A program made the translations under genes and the position numbers. Source: Deltaproteobacteria bacterium (GTDB lineage Bacteria > Desulfobacterota_B > Binatia > UBA9968). From it: a stretch of DNA of 6,867 nt. Below the pieces are notes generated by a model, which was not told the origin of the DNA, did no database searches, and saw only the letters and a program-made list of their open reading frames with translations. The stretch is taken from contig JAUXIP010000114.1 in assembly GCA_030620935.1 (NCBI GenBank), positions 1-6,867 on the forward strand. The letters are read 5' to 3'. Numbering within the stretch: the stretch's first letter is position 1; every line of letters begins with the position of its first letter. Shown here in pieces: positions 1-5,377 of the stretch.

Positions 1-1
1 C

Positions 2-535
2 CCGAAGATCGATTTCGCGGTCCTCGATACCCTGCGGCGAGAGTGGCAGTTGGCAACGATCCAACTCGACTTTTCCATGCCGGAGCGTTTCGACCTGAAC
101 TATGTCGCGCCGAGCGGCGTGGCGGAAAGGCCGGTGATGATTCACCGGGCGCTGTTGGGTTCGATCGAGCGCTTCATTGGCATCTTGATCGAGCACTGCG
201 CCGGGGCACTGCCGCTATGGCTGGCGCCGGTCCAGGTCGTCATCATGACGGTGACCGACCAGCAAAAAGAATATGCCCAAAAGGTCTTCGAGGAAATGAG
301 GACTTCGGGTTGGCGGGTCGAGCTGGATGAACGAAACGAGAAACTAGGCTATAAGATCCGTGAGGCCCAGTTGGCAAAGATTCCTTACGCGGTGGTGATC
401 GGGGATAAAGAGGTCAAAGCAGAGACGATTTCTCCCCGCCGCAGAGGCGGAGAAAATCTCAAATCGATGTCGCTGAAAGAGTTTTCAGAGATTTTGCAAC
501 TAGAGGTTGCTCGTGAACAGCCCGAAGGGCTGTAG
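2..535 (+). CDS. thrS: Threonyl-tRNA synthetase, C-terminal part (5' end outside window)
   Basis: This is the last 177 codons of a class II threonyl-tRNA synthetase, which charges tRNA-Thr in the cytoplasm. The frame is open from base 2 and ends at TAG (533-535). The visible part begins in the catalytic core with PKIDF and the [18 protein letters not shown] segment. [14 protein letters not shown] follows; its His (143-145) matches the third zinc ligand of the family, and SIERF belongs to motif 3. The C-terminal anticodon-binding domain starts at PLWLAPVQV and includes [19 protein letters not shown] and [11 protein letters not shown]. The TIQLDFS, IHRA.GSIERF and LAPVQV blocks are essentially diagnostic. 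infC follows after 37 nt with no obvious terminator, so co-transcription is likely, as in many bacteria. Nothing in the visible part looks broken. Confidence 0.97.
   Translation, partial: PKIDFAVLDTLRREWQLATIQLDFSMPERFDLNYVAPSGVAERPVMIHRALLGSIERFIGILIEHCAGALPLWLAPVQVVIMTVTDQQKEYAQKVFEEMRTSGWRVELDERNEKLGYKIREAQLAKIPYAVVIGDKEVKAETISPRRRGGENLKSMSLKEFSEILQLEVAREQPEGL
496..533 (+). other. Two adjacent small stem-loops over the thrS stop codon
   Basis: Two perfect inverted repeats lie side by side. GCAAC (496-500) pairs with GTTGC (506-510) across a 5-nt loop. ACAGCCC (517-523) pairs with GGGCTGT (527-533) across a GAA loop, and its last base is the first base of the thrS TAG stop. The nearest T-run (551-555) is 17 nt beyond the second stem, so this is not a canonical intrinsic terminator. 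It may be an RNA processing or attenuation structure ahead of infC, or chance pairing inside coding sequence. Confidence 0.3.
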
Positions 536-560
536 AGCAGGAAAATAAACTTTTTAGAAA

Positions 561-575
561 GAGGGGTGGCGTATA
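561..575 (+). promoter_or_regulatory. infC ribosome binding site and ATA start codon
   Basis: A purine-rich GAGGGGTG (561-568) can pair with the 16S 3' end, allowing one G-U pair, and lies 4 nt before ATA (573-575). The infC frame upstream reads TAG (555-557), then AAA GAG GGG TGG CGT ATA, so no ATG, GTG or TTG exists between the stop and the conserved N-terminus. The first downstream ATG (657) would remove about 28 conserved residues. AUU, AUC and AUA starts on infC are known in other bacteria. IF3 destabilises initiation at such codons and so represses its own synthesis. Confidence 0.8.
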
Positions 576-1079
576 TCTAAAGAAGCAAGAATCAATCATC
601 AAATCCGTGCCCGTGAGGTCCGTGTCATCAGCTCAAAGGGAGACAAACTGGGCGTCATGCCGCTGCATGAGGCTTTAAAGATAGCGGAGACCCAGGAAAT
701 AGATCTGGTTGAGGTGGCCCCGGAGGCCCAGCCCCCGGTATGCCGCATTATGGACTACGGAAAGTTCCGCTACGAGCAAAAAAAGAAGTCCCACGGGGCA
801 AAGAAAAAACAGACCTTTGTGTCCGTCAAAGAGGTCAAGATGGGATCGCGGACGGGTAGTCATGATCTAGCTTACAAGGTTCGCAATATCCGCCGTTTTA
901 TTGAGAGAGGACAAAGAGTCAAGGTTTCCGTCTTTTTCCGCGGCCGGGAGATCACTCATCCGGAACTCGGGCGAAAGATGCTGGACGGGGTTTTTGGCCA
1001 GGTACAGGATATCGCCAAGCTCGACGTGACGCCTAGATTGGAAGGACGGAACATGGCGATGCTCTTAGCGCCTAGGTAA
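573..1079 (+). CDS. infC: Translation initiation factor IF-3 (ATA start)
   Basis: IF3 binds the 30S subunit, blocks premature 50S joining and checks the start codon and initiator tRNA. The 168-residue product has both family domains. The N-domain (about 1-75) begins SKEARINHQIRAREVRVI and carries LVEVAPEAQPPVCRIMDYGKF. A lysine-rich linker (EQKKKSHGAKKK) follows, then the C-domain with KVRNIRRFIERGQRVKV, FFRGREITHPELG and LEGRNMAMLLAPR. The length fits the usual 170-180 residues only if translation starts at ATA 573, which has a good Shine-Dalgarno. An ATG at 657 would delete the first third of the N-domain. One oddity is GS at residues 91-92 (KEVKMGSRT), where the family normally has Arg-Pro. 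thrS lies upstream and rpmI-rplT downstream, the standard infC operon. The stop is TAA. Confidence 0.97.
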   Translation: MSKEARINHQIRAREVRVISSKGDKLGVMPLHEALKIAETQEIDLVEVAPEAQPPVCRIMDYGKFRYEQKKKSHGAKKKQTFVSVKEVKMGSRTGSHDLAYKVRNIRRFIERGQRVKVSVFFRGREITHPELGRKMLDGVFGQVQDIAKLDVTPRLEGRNMAMLLAPR

Positions 1080-1087
1080 AAAAGCAA

Positions 1088-1155
1088 CAGGCATGAGGCA
1101 TCAGGCAATAGAAGAAAAAAACTAATGCCTAGTGCCTATTTGCTATTGCCTGATT
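1088..1155 (+). repeat. Degenerate heptanucleotide repeats in inverted arrangement, infC-rpmI gap
   Basis: Most of the 90-nt gap is period-7 sequence. On the left are CAGGCAT (1088), GAGGCAT (1095) and CAGGCAA (1102). On the right, in opposite orientation, are ATGCCTA (1125), GTGCCTA (1132), TTTGCTA (1139) and TTGCCTG (1146). The arms share a perfect 12-bp inverted repeat, ATCAGGCAATAG (1100-1111) with CTATTGCCTGAT (1143-1154), across a 31-nt loop. The hairpin ends one base before the rpmI Shine-Dalgarno, so it could influence rpmI translation. It resembles short intergenic repeats more than a conserved L20-binding leader, but the sequence alone does not decide this. Confidence 0.75.
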
Positions 1156-1169
1156 GGAAGGAGAAACAA

Positions 1170-1367
1170 GTGCCCAAGATAAAAAGCAAAAGAGGCGCGG
1201 TCAAGAGATTTAGAGTGACCGCTAAGGGTAGAGTGAAAAGAAATCGAGGCTTCAAAGGTCATCTCCTCTCAGGAAAAGGGAGTAAGCGGAAGAGGAGGCT
1301 TCGACAGAACACCACGGTTTCACCACAGGAGACAAAGACGATCCGCAAGTTGATACCGTACCTCTAA
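1170..1367 (+). CDS. rpmI: 50S ribosomal protein L35 (GTG start)
   Basis: L35 is a small, very basic protein of the large ribosomal subunit. The 65-residue product reads MPKIKSKRGAVKRFRVTAKG, then GFKGHLL, GSKRKRRLRQNTTVS and a C-terminal IRKLIPYL. This matches the family (MPKxKTxxGAxKRF... KRKRxLR... Y) at its usual length of 64-66 residues. GTG at 1170 is chosen because it places MPK at the N-terminus and has GGAAGGAG (1156-1163) 6 nt upstream. The frame is open further upstream to an ATG at 1125, but that would add 15 residues encoded by repeat DNA and is rejected. It sits between infC and rplT as expected. In other bacteria L20 binding to this mRNA represses rpmI-rplT; no such site can be recognised here with certainty. 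The stop is TAA. Confidence 0.97.
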   Translation: MPKIKSKRGAVKRFRVTAKGRVKRNRGFKGHLLSGKGSKRKRRLRQNTTVSPQETKTIRKLIPYL

Positions 1368-1369
1368 AA

Positions 1370-1418
1370 TATTCTGGCTTCTGAATTCAGAATACAGGAG
1401 TCAGGATTCAGAATTTAG
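1370..1418 (+). repeat. Degenerate heptanucleotide repeats (CAGRATT family), rpmI-rplT gap
   Basis: Beginning 3 bases after the rpmI stop are two heptamers in one orientation, TATTCTG (1370) and GCTTCTG (1377). Five in the other orientation follow: AATTCAG (1384), AATACAG (1391), GAGTCAG (1398), GATTCAG (1405) and AATTTAG (1412). The switch point forms a perfect 14-bp palindrome, TTCTGAATTCAGAA (1379-1392), and TATTCTG 1370-1376 is an exact inverted copy of CAGAATA 1388-1394. The array fills the gap up to the rplT Shine-Dalgarno (1422-1431). The units are degenerate, but the period of 7 is clear. Confidence 0.75.
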
Positions 1419-1439
1419 GACAAGGAAGGAGTTAATCAG

Positions 1440-1799
1440 GTGCCACGAACTAAGGGAGGAAGCAAGTCCAGACGACGAAAAAAGAAGATCATGAAGCTGG
1501 CCAAAGGCTATGTGGGAGGAAGAGGCAGGTTGTATCGCTCGGCCAAGGAGACCATAGAGAGGTCTTTGGCCTTTGCCTACAGAGACCGGCGGGTCCGGCG
1601 AAGGGAGTTCCGCAGCCTCTGGATCACTCGGATCAATGCCGCGGCACGCCTCAGCGGGCTTTCCTATCATGAATTGATTAACGGTCTTAAGCAGGCCGGC
1701 GTGGAATTGGATAGAAAGATTCTGGCGGACTTGGCGGTTTTGGACATTACCGCCTTCGGCCACATAGCCCAACTCGCCAAGACCCACCTGACAGTTTAA
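1440..1799 (+). CDS. rplT: 50S ribosomal protein L20 (GTG start)
   Basis: L20 binds 23S rRNA early in 50S assembly and, in several bacteria, represses its own operon. The 119-residue product has a basic N-terminal extension ([19 protein letters not shown]) and the signature [17 protein letters not shown]. The conserved core follows: [40 protein letters not shown] and [14 protein letters not shown]. Length and order of motifs match the family (about 115-120 residues). GTG 1440 gives the expected N-terminus and has a strong AAGGAAGGAG (1422-1431) 8 nt upstream. Position 4-6 reads TKG where many homologues have VKR, a minor difference. pheS follows after 21 nt. The stop is TAA (1797-1799). Confidence 0.98.
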   Translation: MPRTKGGSKSRRRKKKIMKLAKGYVGGRGRLYRSAKETIERSLAFAYRDRRVRRREFRSLWITRINAAARLSGLSYHELINGLKQAGVELDRKILADLAVLDITAFGHIAQLAKTHLTV

Positions 1800-1820
1800 T
1801 TCCTCAGCGCACGACGGCTC

Positions 1821-2858
1821 ATGGACAAATCTCTGGAGACTCTTAGAGCGGAGATCCTTGACCGGATCGGTCGTAGCGCATCCGAGCAAGAGATCAACGA
1901 TCTCCGGGTCGAATACCTAGGCCGAAAAGGAAAAATGACCCTCTTACTACGCGGACTGAAAGACCTCCCGCCCGAGGAACGACCCCAACGCGGGGAGCAG
2001 CTCAATCGGTTGAGACGCTCTATCGAGGAACAGATGGAGAGCCGCCTCAACGAGGTGAAGGCCGAGGAAAAAGAACGACGGCTGAGGGAATCAAGAGTCG
2101 ATATCACGCTTCCCGGAAGCCGTTGGGAGCGGGGCCGCATCCACCCGCTCACTCTCGTGATGGATGAAATCATCGATGTCTTTTCCGCAATGGGATTCGA
2201 GATCGCCCGAGGGCCTGATATCGAGGACGATTATCATAATTTCGAAGCCCTCAATATGCCCAAGGACCATCCGGCACGGGATATGCAGGATACCTTTTTT
2301 GTCTCCCGGAATCGCTTGCTGAGAACCCACACCTCGCCGGTTCAGATCCACGTCATGGAAAATCGCCAACCCCCTTTGCAGATTATCGCTCCCGGAGCGG
2401 TTTATCGCCACGACGACGACGCGACTCATTCCCCAATGTTCCATCAGGTAGAGGGATTCATGGTGGATCGCCATATCTCCTTTACCGACCTTAAAGGCGT
2501 GCTGACTCACCTCCTATGGCAGGTCTTTCGTGAACAGACCGGTGTCCGCTTTCGTCCTAGCTTTTTCCCCTTTACCGAGCCTAGTGCTGAGGTCGACATC
2601 CAGTGTATCCTCTGCGACGGCAAAGGATCAACGCCGTCCCAGGGAAACTGCCGCGTCTGTAAAGGTTCAGGGTGGCTGGAGATTCTCGGCGCCGGGATGA
2701 TCGATCCGCAAGTTTTTCGTTTCGTCGGCTACGATCCGGAAAAAGTTTCAGGCTTCGCCTTCGGCATGGGTGTGGAGCGCATCGCCATGCTTAAGTATGG
2801 GATCGATGATATTCGTCTCTTTTTTCAAAATGATCTTCGTTTTCTGAGACAATTCTGA
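1821..2858 (+). CDS. pheS: Phenylalanyl-tRNA synthetase alpha subunit with four-cysteine insertion
   Basis: This is the catalytic subunit of the cytoplasmic (alpha-beta)2 PheRS, which attaches phenylalanine to tRNA-Phe. The 345-residue product has a charged N-terminal coiled-coil (about 1-90, with INDLRVEYLGRKGKM and LPPEERP). The class II core follows: DYHNFEALNMPKDHPAR (137-153), motif 2 PGAVYRHDDDATHSPMFHQ (from 191), FRPSFFPFTEPSAEVD, and motif 3 GFAFGMGVERIAMLKYG (from 311). Ala313 sits in the phenylalanine pocket motif. At 262-280 there is CILC then CRVC (Cys 262, 265, 277, 280), a CxxC-x11-CxxC that could bind a metal. E. coli PheS (327 residues) lacks it; some other bacteria carry a shorter cysteine-rich version. 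The ATG start matches the family N-terminus, but no Shine-Dalgarno is visible in the 21-nt gap after rplT, so coupling to rplT translation is possible. The stop is TGA. Confidence 0.98.
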   Translation: MDKSLETLRAEILDRIGRSASEQEINDLRVEYLGRKGKMTLLLRGLKDLPPEERPQRGEQLNRLRRSIEEQMESRLNEVKAEEKERRLRESRVDITLPGSRWERGRIHPLTLVMDEIIDVFSAMGFEIARGPDIEDDYHNFEALNMPKDHPARDMQDTFFVSRNRLLRTHTSPVQIHVMENRQPPLQIIAPGAVYRHDDDATHSPMFHQVEGFMVDRHISFTDLKGVLTHLLWQVFREQTGVRFRPSFFPFTEPSAEVDIQCILCDGKGSTPSQGNCRVCKGSGWLEILGAGMIDPQVFRFVGYDPEKVSGFAFGMGVERIAMLKYGIDDIRLFFQNDLRFLRQF

Positions 2859-2876
2859 GACAGACCGGTAAATATG

Positions 2877-2947
2877 CAGACCGCAGAATTAAGAATCCAG
2901 GAGGCGGGAGGAGTTTCTGAATTCTGACTGCTGAATTCTGAATTCTT
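2877..2947 (+). repeat. Inverted heptanucleotide arrays (CAGRATT family), pheS-pheT gap
   Basis: The left arm has four heptamers: CAGACCG (2877), CAGAATT (2884), AAGAATC (2891) and CAGGAGG (2898). After a short centre come five in the opposite orientation: GTTTCTG (2913), AATTCTG (2920), ACTGCTG (2927), AATTCTG (2934) and AATTCTT (2941). Bases 2884-2904 match the reverse complement of 2927-2947 at 16 of 21 positions by hand alignment. Three GAATTC palindromes lie in the right arm. The unit is the same family as the rpmI-rplT array. It makes this the longest gap in the operon (97 nt). Confidence 0.75.
2899..2913 (+). promoter_or_regulatory. Shine-Dalgarno-like sequence stranded far upstream of pheT
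   Basis: AGGAGG (2899-2904) and GGGAGGAG (2906-2913) are the only strong anti-16S matches in the pheS-pheT gap. The pheT ATG is at 2956, 42 nt beyond, and the pheT frame in between contains a TGA (2932-2934), so no earlier start can use them directly. Whether they serve pheT through mRNA folding of the intervening repeat, or are just part of the repeat centre, cannot be told from sequence. Confidence 0.35.
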
Positions 2948-2955
2948 TTTTGACC

Positions 2956-5040
2956 ATGAAGTTCACTTTCAACTGGCTGAAAGAATTTGTCGACTTCAAA
3001 GCATTGCCGAAGGAGCTAGCTCATCTCCTGACGATGGGCGGGCTCGAAGTCGAGTTATTGACCCCTCTGAAAGCTGTGCCGGGCGAACCTTCCGATTGGT
3101 TGATGGAGATTGCCGTCACGCCCAACCGAGGGGATTGTCTCGGAATCCTGGGCCTGGCCCGGGAAGTGGCAGCCCTTGCGCGAGGGCGTCTCAAGTCTTC
3201 TCCTATAAGCCGCCGCGCCCTCGACTCAAAAATCAAACGGCTCGTGGACGTAAAGATCGTGACTTCTCGTCTTTGCCCTCGATACTCTGCGAGAATCGTC
3301 CAGGATATCCAGCTCTCCCCTTCTCCTTCTTGGATGCAATTTCGCTTGGAGAGCTGTGGGATCCGATCCATCAACAATGTCGTCGATGTGACCAACTATG
3401 TCATGTTGGAGACGGGCCAGCCTCTCCATGCTTTTGACCTGGACCGGCTAACGACCAAACGGATCGTAGTCAGGGAGGCCGGAAAAATTCGGAAGTTTAC
3501 GACGCTGGATGCGGTGGAACGGGAATTAACGCCAGAAGATCTGCTCATTTGTGACGGCGAGACTCCGGTCGCCCTGGCAGGAGTCATGGGAGGACAAGAG
3601 TCCGAGGTCGTTCAGAATACCCGCGTAGTATTGCTTGAGAGCGCCAACTTTAATCCTGTCTCTATTCGCCGGACCGCCAAGCGCCTGGGCCTTCATAGCG
3701 AGGCATCGCACCGGTTCGAAAGAGGAGTGGATCCCGAAGGGACTCTTTATGCTCTGGATCGAGCCGCCCTTTTGTTGGCTGAGGTTGCCAAGGGCGCTCC
3801 CCTAAAGGGGATTGTGGATCGGTATCCGCGCCGGCTAAAAGCAAAGCCGATCCTACTGCGCTATGATAAGGTTAAAGGGCTGTTGGGCATCGAGCTAAAA
3901 CCACAGGAAATAGAGAAAACGCTCAAATCCCTTGGATTGAAGATCCAAGGCCGCGCCAAAAACGGCCTCAAGGTTCTCCCCCCCTCTTACCGTCCCGATA
4001 TCGCTCGGGAGGTCGATCTCATCGAGGAGCTGGTACGACTCAGTGGTTATGAAAAAATCCCTACGACCATCCCCTCGGTGAGCGTCCGAAGCCAAAGCCA
4101 AGACCTCCGTCTGCGCCGCGAGAGAAACCTCCGCTCTTTTCTCGCGGGAGAAGGATTGACCGAGGTGATAAACCTCCCTTTTACTTCCGAAAGAATGAAC
4201 CGGCGTTTTTACGGGCTGTGGAACGGCTATCAATCGCCTGTTCCCCTTCTCAATCCCCTGAACCAAGAGAATACGGAAATGCGCCTGAGTCTCATCCCGG
4301 GGTTGCTGGAGAACCTGCGCACGAATCTCGCTCAGCAGGCAAATAGTTTTTGGGGCTTTGATCTCGGCAAGGCTTTCTACCTAACCCCCAAGGGGGTTAC
4401 CGTGGAAAGGCAGCAGTTGGCCGGCCTTATCTACGGACAACGGCGGCGGAAAGGATTGGTCGGAAAAGAAGAGAAAGCTCCGACCTTTTTGGATGTCAAA
4501 GGAATGGTCGAGGGGATTTTAGAGTCACTCGGATTGGAGCGCGGCGCGGTTTGGACGAACGATGGCATCGCACCATTCCTCCGTCCCGGCAAGGCAGCCT
4601 CTCTCCAATGGAACGACTCGGCGGTGGGCTATCTGGGCGAAATTTTCCCTGATCTCCGCGAGGAACTCGGCCTTCCGCCCTTTTTGATCTTGGAACTTGA
4701 CTTTGAAAGACTGCTTAAGTATGCTCCGCGTGAATTAGCGGTCTGTGCCCTACCGAGATTTCCGTCTGTTGAGCGGGACTTGGCGGTCGTAGTGGATGAA
4801 GAGTTCCCGGCTCAGCGGATTATTAGCTGGATAGAAAATCTCAGCCACTCTCTAATTGAAGAGGTGCAAGTGTTCGATCAATACCGCGGTTCTCCCATTC
4901 CCGAAGGCAAGAAGAGTCTAGCCTACAAGATCTCGTACCGAGCGGAGGACAGGACTTTGACGGATGCGGAAGTGAATACCCTTCACCAGGATATCATTGC
5001 TCAAATGACTCAGCTATTCGGCGCGCAACTTAGAGGATAA
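2956..5040 (+). CDS. pheT: Phenylalanyl-tRNA synthetase beta subunit lacking the OB-fold tRNA-binding domain
   Basis: This is the structural and editing subunit of PheRS; it hydrolyses mischarged Tyr-tRNA-Phe. The 694-residue product starts MKFTFNWLKEFVDF and runs through LTMGGLEVELL (25-35) directly to MEIAVTPNRGDCLGILGLAR (from 50). Typical bacterial PheT (E. coli about 795) has an EMAP-type OB-fold of roughly 100 residues between these blocks; here there is a 15-residue linker. The B3/B4 editing domain (about 107-266) has GQPLHAFD (His158), Glu228 and GLHSEASHRFERGVDP (Ser248, Ala250). B5 (about 299-369) has YRPDIAREVDLIEELVRLSGY. The pseudo-catalytic core follows, and the FDX-ACB domain (600-694) begins LPRFPSVERDLAVVV. 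The frame is intact. ATG 2956 gives the family N-terminus; an in-frame TTG at 2950 is less likely. Neither has a nearby Shine-Dalgarno. The stop is TAA. Confidence 0.97.
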   Translation: MKFTFNWLKEFVDFKALPKELAHLLTMGGLEVELLTPLKAVPGEPSDWLMEIAVTPNRGDCLGILGLAREVAALARGRLKSSPISRRALDSKIKRLVDVKIVTSRLCPRYSARIVQDIQLSPSPSWMQFRLESCGIRSINNVVDVTNYVMLETGQPLHAFDLDRLTTKRIVVREAGKIRKFTTLDAVERELTPEDLLICDGETPVALAGVMGGQESEVVQNTRVVLLESANFNPVSIRRTAKRLGLHSEASHRFERGVDPEGTLYALDRAALLLAEVAKGAPLKGIVDRYPRRLKAKPILLRYDKVKGLLGIELKPQEIEKTLKSLGLKIQGRAKNGLKVLPPSYRPDIAREVDLIEELVRLSGYEKIPTTIPSVSVRSQSQDLRLRRERNLRSFLAGEGLTEVINLPFTSERMNRRFYGLWNGYQSPVPLLNPLNQENTEMRLSLIPGLLENLRTNLAQQANSFWGFDLGKAFYLTPKGVTVERQQLAGLIYGQRRRKGLVGKEEKAPTFLDVKGMVEGILESLGLERGAVWTNDGIAPFLRPGKAASLQWNDSAVGYLGEIFPDLREELGLPPFLILELDFERLLKYAPRELAVCALPRFPSVERDLAVVVDEEFPAQRIISWIENLSHSLIEEVQVFDQYRGSPIPEGKKSLAYKISYRAEDRTLTDAEVNTLHQDIIAQMTQLFGAQLRG

Positions 5041-5072
5041 GGAGTGAGGTTTCGTAAAAGGAGATATCGGAA

Positions 5073-5357
5073 ATGACTAAAGCTGAAATCATCGCCCATA
5101 TCTACGAGAAAGTGGGTTTCTCGAAGAAAGAAGCCGCAGATGTCGTGGAAGCCACCTTTGAGATCATCAAAGGACGCTTGGAGGCGGGAGAAAAAGTTAA
5201 GATATCGGGGTTCGGCAATTTTGTGGTGAATACCAAGCGGCCCCGAAAAGGGCGCAATCCGCAGACCGGAGATGAGATTATCATTGAAGGTCGCAAGGTC
5301 TTGACCTTCAAGCCCAGCCAAATTTTGAAGAAGGGTCTGAATAGCACCTCGCCGTAG
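5073..5357 (+). CDS. ihfA: Integration host factor alpha subunit
   Basis: IHF alpha is a DNA-bending protein of the HU/IHF fold that pairs with IHF beta and shapes promoters, recombination sites and the nucleoid. The 94-residue product has the N-terminal helices (TKAEIIAHIYEKVGFSKKEA), the hinge and beta-sheet signature VKISGFGNF (42-50), and the minor-groove arm GRNPQTG with its intercalating proline at 63. The ending RKVLTFKPSQILK is typical of IHF alpha (R-x-V-x-TF-[RK]-P) rather than HU (VPAFKAGK). AAAAGGAG (5056-5063) lies 9 nt before ATG 5073. It follows pheT by 32 nt, the same pheST-ihfA order as in E. coli. An HU-like homodimer cannot be excluded, because the beta partner is not in the window. 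The stop is TAG. Confidence 0.93.
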   Translation: MTKAEIIAHIYEKVGFSKKEAADVVEATFEIIKGRLEAGEKVKISGFGNFVVNTKRPRKGRNPQTGDEIIIEGRKVLTFKPSQILKKGLNSTSP

Positions 5358-5377
5358 CGTAAACCCTTCGAATCATC

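Noticed and set aside
43..330. A 95-codon + strand frame inside thrS
   Set aside because: It is out of frame with the strongly conserved ThrS sequence and shows only Arg/Gly-rich shadow composition.
517..555. Intrinsic terminator between thrS and infC
   Set aside because: The GC-rich 7-bp stem is present, but the T-run is 17 nt beyond it rather than adjacent, so the classical form is not met.
1088..1155. CRISPR-like or transposon-end repeats
   Set aside because: The units are 7 bp, degenerate and without spacers; no cas or transposase gene and no target-site duplication are visible.
1125..1169. ATG start at 1125 for rpmI
   Set aside because: The extra 15 residues come from heptamer repeat DNA, and L35 proteins begin at MPK, which the GTG at 1170 gives with a proper Shine-Dalgarno.
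1401..1889. A 162-codon open frame on the - strand across rplT and the start of pheS
   Set aside because: It is antisense to two unmistakable genes, contains repeat-derived sequence and has no family motif; the rplT codon pattern explains it.
2859..2955. A leader peptide/attenuator of the pheL type for the phe genes
   Set aside because: No short frame rich in Phe codons is seen before pheS or pheT; the pheS-pheT gap is explained by heptamer repeats.
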